Shown: piece after piece, positions 1 through 7,601 of the stretch
Layout: each line of letters starts with the position of its first letter
Numbering within the stretch: position 1 is the stretch's first letter
Source: JBFMFR01 sp040752025
Lineage (GTDB): Bacteria > Chloroflexota > Anaerolineae > Anaerolineales > UBA4823
NCBI GenBank assembly: GCA_040752025.1
Contig: JBFMFR010000011.1
Coordinates: forward strand, 62,001-126,000
Direction: 5' to 3'
DNA: 64,000 nt
Translations under genes and position numbers: made by a program
Notes under the pieces: model-generated
Databases searched by the model: none
Told to the model about the DNA's origin: nothing
The model's input: the letters and a program-made list of their open reading frames with translations, nothing else

Positions 1-1493
1 GCGCCGACGAAGACGCCAGCGAAATCTGGGTGACTTTTACCCAACTCTCGGCTCTGGAGATCGCTTTTGCGCCCCCTTCACCCTGGTCCAAAGCTTTGCC
101 AATCTCGAAATCCAGCGAAGAGCGCCAGGGCGCCGGACAACCCGGCAGCCCCAGCCTGGCGCTGGACAGCCAGGACCGCGCTCACATGGTCTGGAGCACC
201 GCCTCCAACCTGTTTTACGCCCGCTATGACAGCCAGGGCGTGACCTCGCCGGCTGAGATCGTCAAATCTGCGGCAGGTGAAATCGTACGCCAGCCAGCCC
301 TGATCATTGACGAGCCAGATCGTTTGCACCTGGCGTGGAGCGGGGGCCCCAACGGCCAGTTGAACTATTCGCGCGCCGAGACCAACCAGGCAGGCACAGC
401 CGCGGGCTGGCTACCGGCGAAACAACTGGATACGCGCGCCAATATATCCTGGCCGCAGATCGCCATTGGCCCCAGTGGGGGCATCTTCATCCTATATACC
501 ATCCCGATCAACGAAGGACGCGGCGTTTACCTGGTAAGCTCTTTCGACAACGGCGAAAATTGGGGCCAGCCCGAACTGGTTTTCGACGCCGCTGCGGCTG
601 GATGGGAAGGCGTGGACCACGCTACCTTACAAATTGCTCCAGACGGTAATTTACTGGCTGCTTTTGCTCGCCTGTCCCTGGCCAGTTCCAGCCCCACCGA
701 GGGCCTGTTCTTCGCGCTCAGCACAGTTGCTCCACTGCAAGCTTCCACGGAGACAAGTTGGTCCGTGCCCACCGAGGTGGCTGGCGCATCCGCCGATTGG
801 CCGCGCCTTGACCTGGTAGGCGAGCAACTCCATCTCCTCTACATCACCAGCAACGGCCTGCAGCAGCGCTGGATGCCTTTGGAACAGATGACCCTGGAAG
901 GCGTAGGTTGGGGCGGCGAGAGCCGCGTCCCCGGTTGGCAAGATTTGAGCACCAGCAGCCTTCCGCCTTACGCCCTGGTAAGCGATGCACGCACCATGCA
1001 CCTGGTCAGCGCCTTACCATCCGGCAGTACCCTGCGATACAGCACCTGGGGCATCCCTGAAAGCAACCCCACCGCGGGTCGTTGGGGGCCGGTGGAAACC
1101 TACGCGTCTTTAGAACACTGGACCAACCTCTCCGGCAACGCCGCCGCAGTCCATCTTACCGGCGGTACTCTGGCAGCAGCCTGGCTGGCCATCCCCCCAG
1201 TAGCCAATACTGGCACAGCCTCGGCCCAACTGCCATCCGTATATTTCATCACCCGCAAGGTGGATGTGGTCAGCGCCATACCGACCCCGGAGGTGATCGT
1301 AACCAACGAACCTACTCCAGCAGCTACAGACATCCCTACTCCAACGCCCTGGCCTACGCCCACACTCTCGCCTGATCTGCCGCTGACACCGGAGGAACAG
1401 CCGATATCTCCGCTGATCGTTGGGGGCGGGCTGGCTGCCGTAATCGTCATGGTTATTTTTACGGTGATCTTGCTGCGCGAACAAAAACGCTGA
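1..1493 (+). CDS. Sialidase-like beta-propeller membrane protein, 5' end cut by window edge
   Basis: The reading frame is open to base 3, so the true start lies outside the window; a GTG at 30 is only the first possible internal start. The visible 490 or so residues contain repeated units with Asp-box-like segments (S-L-A-L-D-S-Q-D-R, L-I-I-D-E-P-D-R-L-H-L-A-W) typical of BNR/sialidase-fold propellers. A Pro/Thr-rich stalk at about 420-445 precedes one membrane helix (PLIVGGGLAAVIVMVIFTVI) and a short basic tail, so the propeller should sit outside the cell on a C-terminal anchor. Substrate and catalysis are unknown; no full sialidase catalytic set was traced. The next gene starts 12 bases downstream. 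Confidence 0.75.
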   Translation, partial: ADEDASEIWVTFTQLSALEIAFAPPSPWSKALPISKSSEERQGAGQPGSPSLALDSQDRAHMVWSTASNLFYARYDSQGVTSPAEIVKSAAGEIVRQPALIIDEPDRLHLAWSGGPNGQLNYSRAETNQAGTAAGWLPAKQLDTRANISWPQIAIGPSGGIFILYTIPINEGRGVYLVSSFDNGENWGQPELVFDAAAAGWEGVDHATLQIAPDGNLLAAFARLSLASSSPTEGLFFALSTVAPLQASTETSWSVPTEVAGASADWPRLDLVGEQLHLLYITSNGLQQRWMPLEQMTLEGVGWGGESRVPGWQDLSTSSLPPYALVSDARTMHLVSALPSGSTLRYSTWGIPESNPTAGRWGPVETYASLEHWTNLSGNAAAVHLTGGTLAAAWLAIPPVANTGTASAQLPSVYFITRKVDVVSAIPTPEVIVTNEPTPAATDIPTPTPWPTPTLSPDLPLTPEEQPISPLIVGGGLAAVIVMVIFTVILLREQKR

Positions 1494-1505
1494 CCCAAAT
1501 CGCTC

Positions 1506-3266
1506 ATGCAAACGCTTGCTACAATTCTTTACCAAAACAGCCTGGACAGGCCGCAAAAGCAAATCCTGCATCTGCTGCGCTCTGGGAAGGAAGACGTTCA
1601 TATTACCTACCAGGCACTGGCGGGGCAAGCCCAGCGCTTCGTCAGAGCCTACAGCCAGGCTGGCTTGAAACCGGGCGAAGTGGTGGTTTTGATCCTCCAG
1701 CACGGCGAAGAACTTATCTACGCTTACTGGGGCGCGGTTTTGCATGGTGCAATCCCATCGATCATGCCCTTCTTGACTGAAAAATTGCAGCCCGAACGCT
1801 ACCGCGCTGACCTGGCATCATTGGTTGAAATCACCCAACCGGCAGCCATTGTCACCTATGCTGAGTTTTACGATGAAGTCCACTCTGCCTTGGAGCCGGG
1901 AACTTCCGTGCGCCAGGTGATCGTGGCCGAGCAAATCCCGGACGCCAATGAAAGCCAGCCAATCGACCTCCAGGGCTTGCTGCGCACTGGTGAGGATATC
2001 GTTCTGCTGCAGCACTCCTCGGGCACGACCGGCCTGCAAAAAGGAGTGGCGCTTGCTAACCAGGCGGTAACGAACCAGCTCAACAGCTACCGACAGGCTT
2101 TGAAACTCAACGCCCAGGATGTAGTCGTCAGTTGGCTGCCCCTCTACCACGATATGGGCCTGATCGCCGGCTTCCTCATGCCCATCCTGGAGTCTGTGCC
2201 CCTGGTGCTGATGTCGCCCTTTGATTGGGTGCGAGCGCCTTACCGCCTGATGCAGGCCGTCTCGCACTACCGCGGCACGCTCACCTGGCTGCCGAACTTT
2301 GCCTTCAATTTCTGCGCCCAAAAAACCCGGGACCGCCACCTGGAAGGCGTGGATCTATCGAGCTGGCGTGGTGTAATCAACTGCTCTGAACCCGTGCGCT
2401 GGGAAAGCCACCAGATGTTCCTGGAACGATTCCAACCCTACGGGTTGCAGCCTCAGGCGCTGGGCGCCTGCTACGCCATGGCCGAAAACGTCTTCGCGGT
2501 AACGCAAACCCAGATTCGATCGGGCTCCACCGGCGCGGATATCACTGTGGATGAAATCGATCAGGAAGCCTTCATGCGCGACCGGCTGGCGCTTCCCGTG
2601 CCACTACGGCCAGATACACAGGCAAGCACAACCGGCCGTATGAAGATGCTTTCCAACGGAGCTCCCATCCAGGGCGTTGAAGTGCGCATCCTGGGCGAAG
2701 ACCGCCAGCCATTGCCCGAGCGCCAGGTTGGCGAAATCGCCCTGCGCAGTCACTGCATGCTGACCGCCTACTACAACCGTCCTGACGTCACCGCCCAGGC
2801 CTTCCTGGATGGCTGGTACCTGACCGGCGATTACGGCTACCAGGCCAGTGGCGAGCTGTACGTCACCGGGCGCAAGAAAGACTTGATCATCGTCGGCGGG
2901 AAAAACGTCTACCCGCAGGACCTGGAATACCTGGCAATGCAAATCCCTGGGATACATGCCGGGCGCGTGGCAGCCCTGGGCATTTACAATCAAGACCTGG
3001 GCACTGAAGAAGTGGTCATCGTCGCCGAGGTTGATGGCCTGGCGGAAGAGAAATTCGATTTTTCCAAAAAATCGAATTTCTCCGACTCCGCAGAGCAGCA
3101 AAGCATCGCCCAGGCTGTGCGCGATGCGATTACGCGCAACTCGGCCATCGCCGTGCGCCACGTCCACCTGGTAGCGCCGGGCTGGCTGATCAAAACCAGC
3201 AGCGGCAAAGTCGCTCGCCCGGCCAACCGCGAGAAGTACCTGGCTGAAATGAACACACAATCCTGA
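1506..3266 (+). CDS. Fatty-acyl-AMP ligase (FAAL) family enzyme
   Basis: This 586-residue adenylate-forming enzyme should activate a fatty acid as acyl-AMP, normally for transfer to an acyl carrier protein. The ATP loop HSSGTTGLQKGV lies at about 170, followed by the FAAL-like run SWLPLYHDMGLI. YAMAEN stands for the A5 motif, TGDYGY and GRKKDLIIVGGKNVYPQDLE are the hinge region, and SSGKVAR near the C-terminus carries the catalytic lysine. Length fits FAALs. No carrier protein or polyketide synthase is adjacent, so the acceptor is unknown. An in-frame palindrome at 3048-3082 encodes a run (KFDFSKKSNFSD) between conserved C-domain blocks and looks like an inserted element. The gene follows the propeller gene by 12 bases and may be co-transcribed with it. 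Confidence 0.9.
   Translation: MQTLATILYQNSLDRPQKQILHLLRSGKEDVHITYQALAGQAQRFVRAYSQAGLKPGEVVVLILQHGEELIYAYWGAVLHGAIPSIMPFLTEKLQPERYRADLASLVEITQPAAIVTYAEFYDEVHSALEPGTSVRQVIVAEQIPDANESQPIDLQGLLRTGEDIVLLQHSSGTTGLQKGVALANQAVTNQLNSYRQALKLNAQDVVVSWLPLYHDMGLIAGFLMPILESVPLVLMSPFDWVRAPYRLMQAVSHYRGTLTWLPNFAFNFCAQKTRDRHLEGVDLSSWRGVINCSEPVRWESHQMFLERFQPYGLQPQALGACYAMAENVFAVTQTQIRSGSTGADITVDEIDQEAFMRDRLALPVPLRPDTQASTTGRMKMLSNGAPIQGVEVRILGEDRQPLPERQVGEIALRSHCMLTAYYNRPDVTAQAFLDGWYLTGDYGYQASGELYVTGRKKDLIIVGGKNVYPQDLEYLAMQIPGIHAGRVAALGIYNQDLGTEEVVIVAEVDGLAEEKFDFSKKSNFSDSAEQQSIAQAVRDAITRNSAIAVRHVHLVAPGWLIKTSSGKVARPANREKYLAEMNTQS
3048..3082. repeat. Intragenic palindrome, shortened copy of the GAGAAA/TTTCTC element
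   Basis: A 16-bp arm GAGAAATTCGATTTTT is followed after about 3 bases by its exact reverse complement. Its ends and oligo-T/oligo-A inner blocks match the plan of the longer elements at 51562 and 59948, with the middle of each arm changed in a compensating way. It keeps the FAAL reading frame open. Confidence 0.7.
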
Positions 3267-3285
3267 CCATTAGAGTCAAACAACC

Positions 3286-3834
3286 ATGCAGTTTATTCCT
3301 ACAGAAATCCCCGAGGTTATCCTGATCGAACCCAAGGTCTTCGGCGACGCGCGCGGTTTCTTCACGGAGACCTACCAACAAGAGCGCTACCATGCTGCCG
3401 GGATCGATGTGGCATTCGTGCAAGATAACCACTCCGGCTCACGCCAGGGCACCCTGCGCGGCCTGCACTACCAGATCCAGCAACCCCAGGCCAAGCTGGT
3501 CAGCGTGGTCGCTGGAACCATCTTTGACGTTGTCGTGGACATACGGCGCAGCTCGCCAACCTTTGGCCAGTGGGTCAGCACACAGCTCTCCGCCGAAAAC
3601 CACCGGCAGATCTACGTCCCGGTCGGCTTCGCCCACGGCTTCTACGTGATCAGCGAATGGGCCGAGCTGCTTTACAAAGCCAGCGACTTCTACGCCCCCC
3701 AATGGGAGCGCGCCCTGCTGTGGAACGACCCCGCCCTGGGCATCGACTGGCCGCTGTTGGACAACCAGCCTCCCCTGCTCTCGGCGAGAGACGCGCAAGG
3801 TCTGCCGCTCAGCAAAGCTGACCTTTTCGCCTGA
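3286..3834 (+). CDS. rmlC: dTDP-4-dehydrorhamnose 3,5-epimerase (RmlC)
   Basis: The enzyme epimerises dTDP-4-keto-6-deoxyglucose at C3 and C5 in dTDP-L-rhamnose synthesis. The 182-residue length is normal for RmlC. Family signatures are present: F-x-D-x-R-G-F-F near residue 20, GTLRGLHYQ with the catalytic histidine at 61, D-I-R-R-S-S-P-T-F-G near 85, and VPVGFAHGF near 115. The other rml genes (A, B, D) are absent from this window, so it must work with enzymes encoded elsewhere. It lies 19 bases after the acyl-AMP ligase and ends before a clear terminator, so it is probably the last gene of that unit. Confidence 0.95.
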   Translation: MQFIPTEIPEVILIEPKVFGDARGFFTETYQQERYHAAGIDVAFVQDNHSGSRQGTLRGLHYQIQQPQAKLVSVVAGTIFDVVVDIRRSSPTFGQWVSTQLSAENHRQIYVPVGFAHGFYVISEWAELLYKASDFYAPQWERALLWNDPALGIDWPLLDNQPPLLSARDAQGLPLSKADLFA

Positions 3835-3873
3835 AAATCAAGACTCCTCAGCCAGCGGAAACCATTATTTTTC

Positions 3874-3905
3874 ATGCTCTCCCAAACAGGGAGAGCATTC
3901 TTTTT
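3874..3905 (+). terminator. Rho-independent terminator after rmlC
   Basis: A perfect 10-bp stem ATGCTCTCCC/GGGAGAGCAT with the loop AAACA is followed by TTCTTTTT. Confidence 0.9.
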
Positions 3906-3948
3906 CATGATCCTCTCAGCCAATCTGCATAACTTCTCAACAAAACTA

Positions 3949-3957
3949 TGTCATAAT
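3949..3957 (+). promoter_or_regulatory. Extended -10 promoter for the YceI gene
   Basis: TGTCATAAT reads as TGN plus a CATAAT -10 box, 75 bases before the ATG at 4033. No good -35 box was found, which suits an extended -10 promoter. Confidence 0.4.
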
Positions 3958-4032
3958 TGCGGACATGTTTCACCTTTGTTATCGTTATTACGCTTAAGAA
4001 GTACAACACTCATCATTCAGGAGAGGACAGTT

Positions 4033-4827
4033 ATGAAGACAACCCTAATCATTATCGCCGCCGTTATCGCCCTGGCTCTGTTCGGAGTGGCCGCTTACGT
4101 TCTGCGCCCGCCCGAACAGGCCAGCGCCCCCATCCAGGCGACCCCGATTGCCACACAGGCGCAGATCGTTCCCACTCCAACGGCTCAGATAGAGACTCAA
4201 CCAACCCTGGAGCCAGCCGCAACAGATGTCCCCACGCAATCGCCCAACCCAACAACGGAAATGACAGGCAGCGAGACAGGCGCTTACCCGAGCGGCACGG
4301 TCACCTATCAAATCGTGCAGGCCGAGTCGCAGGCGCGCTTCTCGATCGATGAAGTGCTGCGCGGCAAACCCTTCACCGCTGTGGGAGCCACCTCCCAGGT
4401 AGCGGGAGAAATCGCAGTGAATTTCGATAACCTGGGTGCGCAGGTGGGCATCATTCAGGTCAACGCCCGTACTTTGAAAACCGACAACAACTTCCGCGAC
4501 CGGGCGATCAACAACGAAATCCTGGACACTGCCCAGTACGAGTACATCACTTTCGAGCCTACAGCCGTGACCGGTTTACCCGCCAGTGTAAACGCCAACC
4601 AGGAATTCTCTTTCCAAATCACCGGCAGCCTGACGATCCGCGATATCACCAAGGAAGTCACTTTTGAAGTCCGCCTCACCCCTATTTCCGCCGATCGCAT
4701 GCAGGGCTATGCCTCCGCAACCGTGCTGCGCTCGGATTACAAACTGACCATTCCCAGCGTACCGAGTGTAGCGGATGTATCCGACCAGGTACTCCTGGAG
4801 ATCGATTTTGTGGCAGTGCGCAAATAG
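4033..4827 (+). CDS. Membrane-anchored YceI-family protein
   Basis: The ATG at 4033 follows AGGAGAGG with good spacing; an upstream in-frame start would run through the terminator at 3874, so the 264-residue form is chosen. One N-terminal hydrophobic segment (about residues 3-22) acts as signal or anchor. A Pro/Thr/Gln-rich linker runs to about residue 85, and a YceI beta-barrel domain fills the rest, with typical blocks such as NARTLKTDN, FRDRAINNEILDT, Y-I-T-F-E-P and GSLTIRDITKEV. YceI proteins bind isoprenoid-type lipids in an extracytoplasmic lipocalin-like barrel; the ligand here is unknown. The gene is flanked by terminators on both sides and is probably monocistronic. Confidence 0.9.
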   Translation: MKTTLIIIAAVIALALFGVAAYVLRPPEQASAPIQATPIATQAQIVPTPTAQIETQPTLEPAATDVPTQSPNPTTEMTGSETGAYPSGTVTYQIVQAESQARFSIDEVLRGKPFTAVGATSQVAGEIAVNFDNLGAQVGIIQVNARTLKTDNNFRDRAINNEILDTAQYEYITFEPTAVTGLPASVNANQEFSFQITGSLTIRDITKEVTFEVRLTPISADRMQGYASATVLRSDYKLTIPSVPSVADVSDQVLLEIDFVAVRK

Positions 4828-4860
4828 AACAAGCGCCAGCAATCAGATCCAGAATCTGAG

Positions 4861-4893
4861 CGGGCCGTCCAAATAACCTGGACGGCCCGTTTT
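4861..4893 (+). terminator. Rho-independent terminator after the YceI gene
   Basis: An 11-bp GC-rich stem CGGGCCGTCCA/TGGACGGCCCG with the loop AATAACC is followed by TTTT. Confidence 0.9.
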
Positions 4894-4918
4894 CGAACTA
4901 CTCGTTGTGCGATGTTGA

Positions 4919-4927
4919 TGCTATACT
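4919..4927 (+). promoter_or_regulatory. Extended -10 promoter for the Nudix gene
   Basis: TGCTATACT is a TGN-extended -10 box lying 18 bases before the ATG at 4945. Its position argues against the earlier in-frame ATG at 4912. Confidence 0.45.
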
Positions 4928-4944
4928 ATTCGTTGGAAGTGCAC

Positions 4945-5361
4945 ATGGAGATTGATAAAAAACGTAAACGAGGCATTTACGAATCAGCGGGAGGCCTGCT
5001 GTGGCGAGAACATTCTGGAGGAACCCGGCTGGCAGTGGTACACCGCCCCAGATACGATGATTGGACGCTGCCCAAGGGGACTCTAAAAAAGGGGGAGACC
5101 TGGCAGGAAGCCGCCCTGCGCGAAATACACGAGGAAACCGGCTGTGAAGCCAGCCTGGAAGCATTTGCGGGTTGTGTCTGTTACCAGATCTACGATACTC
5201 CCAAGGTGGTGCTGTTTTGGCATATGCATGTGCAGTCTGAAGGCGAGCGGCTGCCAGATGATGAAATCGACCAGGTGGTGTGGCTCAGCGTGGCTGAAGC
5301 CCTGGAGCGTTTGAGTTATGAAGATGAACGCAAACTGCTCAGGGAAGCAAGTCATCCCTGA
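4945..5361 (+). CDS. Nudix hydrolase, ApnA pyrophosphatase-like
   Basis: A 138-residue protein with a complete Nudix box G-x5-E-x7-REIHEETG at about residues 45-67 (GTLKKGETW then REIHEETGC), which binds Mg2+ and hydrolyses nucleoside diphosphates linked to another group. The N-terminal SAGGLLWRE and the P-R-Y-D-D-W-T-L-P-K-G run are typical of the MutT-like subgroup that cleaves diadenosine polyphosphates; exact substrate is an inference. The start at 4945 (MEIDKKRKR) is preferred because a -10 box lies just upstream. It converges on the lipid kinase gene, with a degenerate palindrome in the gap. Confidence 0.88.
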   Translation: MEIDKKRKRGIYESAGGLLWREHSGGTRLAVVHRPRYDDWTLPKGTLKKGETWQEAALREIHEETGCEASLEAFAGCVCYQIYDTPKVVLFWHMHVQSEGERLPDDEIDQVVWLSVAEALERLSYEDERKLLREASHP

Positions 5362-5394
5362 GAAATTCAAGCACTGGAAAAACCGAATTTCTTT
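5361..5394. repeat. Degenerate GAGAAA/TTTCTT palindromic element
   Basis: GAGAAATTC is paired with GAATTTCTTT across a loop of about 16 bases. The right end AAAAACCGAATTTCTTT matches the right end AAAAACCCGGTTTCTTT of the full elements, so this is probably a shortened copy. It sits in the gap between two convergent genes. Confidence 0.5.
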
Positions 5395-5428
5395 GCGGGG
5401 CATTGCCCGCCTCACACAAGTATTTCCC

Positions 5429-6316
5429 CTATGGCGTCAGGATATCTAGCCGGGCAGGCAAACATTCGTACACAAAAGTGCTTTCGGCCTCGGCGCGTAC
5501 TTCACCATCCACCTGGAGCGGAGACGGTGTGGTGTGTATGGTCAGACGGCGGGTGTGGATCTGGTTGATCGCCGGGTCGTGAACGTGCTCGCCCGTCATG
5601 ATCTTAGGCAGTAAGGCCAGCATCCTGCGCCGGGTGGGCACGTAACCAAAGATAAAAGTCAGGCGGCCATCAGCGGGATCGGCGTCTGGAGCAATGCGGA
5701 ATACCCCGCCGGTGACCGGACAATTTCCCACTGAAACCAGGCTGACCGGCCCCTCGTAGCTGCCCTCGTCCCATTCCAGCGTCATGCGCCATTCGGGTTT
5801 CTTTGCAATGGCGCGCAGAGCCGCCACCACGTAACGAATGACCCCGCGCAGCCAGACCATGCGGGCGTTGTAAATCGATACCACCGGCTCCAACCCCACC
5901 GCAGAATTATTATCGAAGGCCCACTGGTTGACTTTGCCCAGGTCGATGCGGCGCGTCTTGCCGGCTGCGATGCAGCCAGCCGCGCCTGGCAGATCGAGAG
6001 GCAGGCCGAGATTCACCACCAGATCGTTGGCTGTTCCCAAGGGGAGCACACCCAGGGGCCCAACAACATCCTCGCCGCCGGCAAGCAGCATCCCATTGAC
6101 CACCTCGCTGATCGAGCCGTCCCCACCTGCGGCGATGATCGGGCTGTATCCCTGGCGCACAGCTTGCTCGGCCAGATCGATCGCCTGGTTGGGACGGTCG
6201 GTGATGACCAGGTCGAAGTCAACCCCGGCAGCGCGCAAGGCCTGCTCAGCTTCGTCTTTGCGCTTGAGAGCCGTCCAACGGTTGGCGTACGGGTTCAGGA
6301 TAACTTTTGCGGGCAT
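5429..6316 (-). CDS. Diacylglycerol kinase-family lipid kinase (YegS/DgkB-like)
   Basis: The 295-residue protein should phosphorylate a lipid such as diacylglycerol or a sphingoid base using ATP at the inner membrane face. It opens with V-I-L-N-P-Y-A-N, has the nucleotide-binding GGDGSISEVVNG at 64-75 and the family signature PLGTANDLVVNLGLP near 95. The C-terminal half is the beta-sandwich substrate domain and ends with L-Q-V-D-G-E. Length is normal. It lies 90 bases downstream of the small Cys/His gene on the same strand and may be co-transcribed with it. Confidence 0.93.
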   Translation of the reverse strand: MPAKVILNPYANRWTALKRKDEAEQALRAAGVDFDLVITDRPNQAIDLAEQAVRQGYSPIIAAGGDGSISEVVNGMLLAGGEDVVGPLGVLPLGTANDLVVNLGLPLDLPGAAGCIAAGKTRRIDLGKVNQWAFDNNSAVGLEPVVSIYNARMVWLRGVIRYVVAALRAIAKKPEWRMTLEWDEGSYEGPVSLVSVGNCPVTGGVFRIAPDADPADGRLTFIFGYVPTRRRMLALLPKIMTGEHVHDPAINQIHTRRLTIHTTPSPLQVDGEVRAEAESTFVYECLPARLDILTP

Positions 6317-6405
6317 TGGTTATATAGGATAAACGCCGAATAGAAGTCTGTCAAGGATTTGATCTAATCTTTTTCTGGCCTGATCTGCTTTGACACGCTT
6401 TGCAG

Positions 6406-6606
6406 CTATTCGTGAGCGTGGTCGTGGTCATGATCGTGCGGCAGCAAGCGCTCCGCACCGGGGAGCAAACCAATTAACTGGGCTGGTTTGTGTATCAAAA
6501 TGGGGAAATGCTGAGGGCATATGTAATAATCGTTCTTCTGGAAGTGTAGCTTCAACAAAGGCAGTTCGTCGCTGTTGGCCTGACATACGATGCAAGTAGA
6601 CGGCAT
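6406..6606 (-). CDS. Small Cys/His-rich conserved protein
   Basis: A 66-residue protein beginning MPSTCIVCQ and containing YYICPQHFPILIHKP, so C-x2-C with a later C-x2-H could form a zinc site. The C-terminus is a metal-binding-looking HDHDHDHAHE. The start is supported by AGGAG 8 bases upstream of the ATG. I recognise the general form from short conserved proteins of Chloroflexota but know no function; metal binding is inferred. It precedes the lipid kinase on the same strand. Confidence 0.65.
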   Translation of the reverse strand: MPSTCIVCQANSDELPLLKLHFQKNDYYICPQHFPILIHKPAQLIGLLPGAERLLPHDHDHDHAHE

Positions 6607-6694
6607 GGGCTAAGCTCCTGTTTCGAATGGTTAATTGCGTGAAAGAAGATAAGTTTACTACAGGTTTCGTCCTGTGCAAGGGTCAAAATTGCAG

Positions 6695-6703
6695 TGGTAA
6701 AAT
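6695..6703 (+). promoter_or_regulatory. Extended -10 promoter for the isomerase/oxidoreductase pair
   Basis: TGGTAAAAT is a TGN-extended -10 box about 110 bases before the ATG at 6815. The same GGTAAAAT string recurs before genes at 51762 and 60271. The rest of the gap at 6607-6814 shows no other feature. Confidence 0.4.
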
Positions 6704-6814
6704 CTACCTAGCAACACACTGCTGTTCGCCTGGACGAAAGGCGAACTCACCCTGGCCTGCCAGCGCACATCCCGCGCTGGCGCGACTCGAAAAATCAAAG
6801 GACACACTTCGCTT

Positions 6815-7591
6815 ATGAAAATTGCCATACAAACCAACGTGTGGAGCGACCAGCTCCACAAAAGCCAGCTCCCCAGCGTCCTGGCAGAAATCGCCCGGGC
6901 TGGCTACCAGGGCTTCGAGACCGGCGCACATCGCGTCGACCTGGAGCAGCCAGCCGCCTTCCGCAAGCTGGCCGATCAGCACGGCTTGCAAGTAGCCGGT
7001 ATTCACACGCACGGCGAGCTCTACAACCCGCAGGCCATGCTCGAGGCGCAGGGGCATTTCCGCAAGATTGCTCATTTTGCCGCCGAGGCCGGCGCGGATT
7101 GCATCCTGTTCAGTGGCAAGGTCAAGGAGGATAAAACCGAGGACGATTTACAGAACGAGTGCCAGGCGCTGGAGCACCTGGGGGGCATCTGCGCCAGCCA
7201 CAACCTGGCGTTCTGCTACCACAACCATTATTGGGAGATCGAACACAACCTGCGCGAGCTGCGCTACTTGTGCGATCACACCAACCCGGCCCTGGTTTCG
7301 CTGGCCCTGGATGTGGGCTGGGTACACCGCGCCGGAGGCTCTCCCAGCGAAGTCACTCGCCTGCTCCTGGACCGCATCGGTTACTTCCATTTCAAGGACT
7401 TCCGGGTGAAGAATTTCCACGAGGATACCTGGACCGAGCTGGGCGACGGCTACGTGAACTTCCCTGCCATCCTCGAAACTCTGCAAGGCCGCTGGGAAGG
7501 TTGGATCGCTGTCGAGCGCGACGAAACCCTGCCCAACGCCTTCGAGAGCGCCCGCGCCAGCCGCGCCTATCTCAAATCGATCCTGGGGTGA
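6815..7591 (+). CDS. Sugar phosphate isomerase/epimerase (IolE-like TIM barrel)
   Basis: A 258-residue xylose-isomerase-like TIM barrel. Recognisable parts are the N-terminal M-K-I-A-I-Q-T-N-V-W, GYQGFETG at strand 2, G-I-H-T-H-G near residue 52, CYHNHYWEIE at about 133 with metal-binding residues, LDVGWVHRAGG near 168 and FHFKDFRVKNF near 190, then E-L-G-D-G and a C-terminal AVERDE. Such enzymes act on keto sugars or inosose. The next gene, a Gfo/Idh/MocA dehydrogenase, starts 10 bases later. The pair resembles a polyol or inositol-type oxidation module; the actual substrate is not visible. Confidence 0.9.
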   Translation: MKIAIQTNVWSDQLHKSQLPSVLAEIARAGYQGFETGAHRVDLEQPAAFRKLADQHGLQVAGIHTHGELYNPQAMLEAQGHFRKIAHFAAEAGADCILFSGKVKEDKTEDDLQNECQALEHLGGICASHNLAFCYHNHYWEIEHNLRELRYLCDHTNPALVSLALDVGWVHRAGGSPSEVTRLLLDRIGYFHFKDFRVKNFHEDTWTELGDGYVNFPAILETLQGRWEGWIAVERDETLPNAFESARASRAYLKSILG

Positions 7592-7601
7592 GGGCAGCGC
7601 C

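Noticed and set aside
6627..6818. A 63-codon plus-strand gene before the isomerase gene
   Set aside because: No ribosome site and no conserved-looking sequence; it spans the likely promoter of the next gene.
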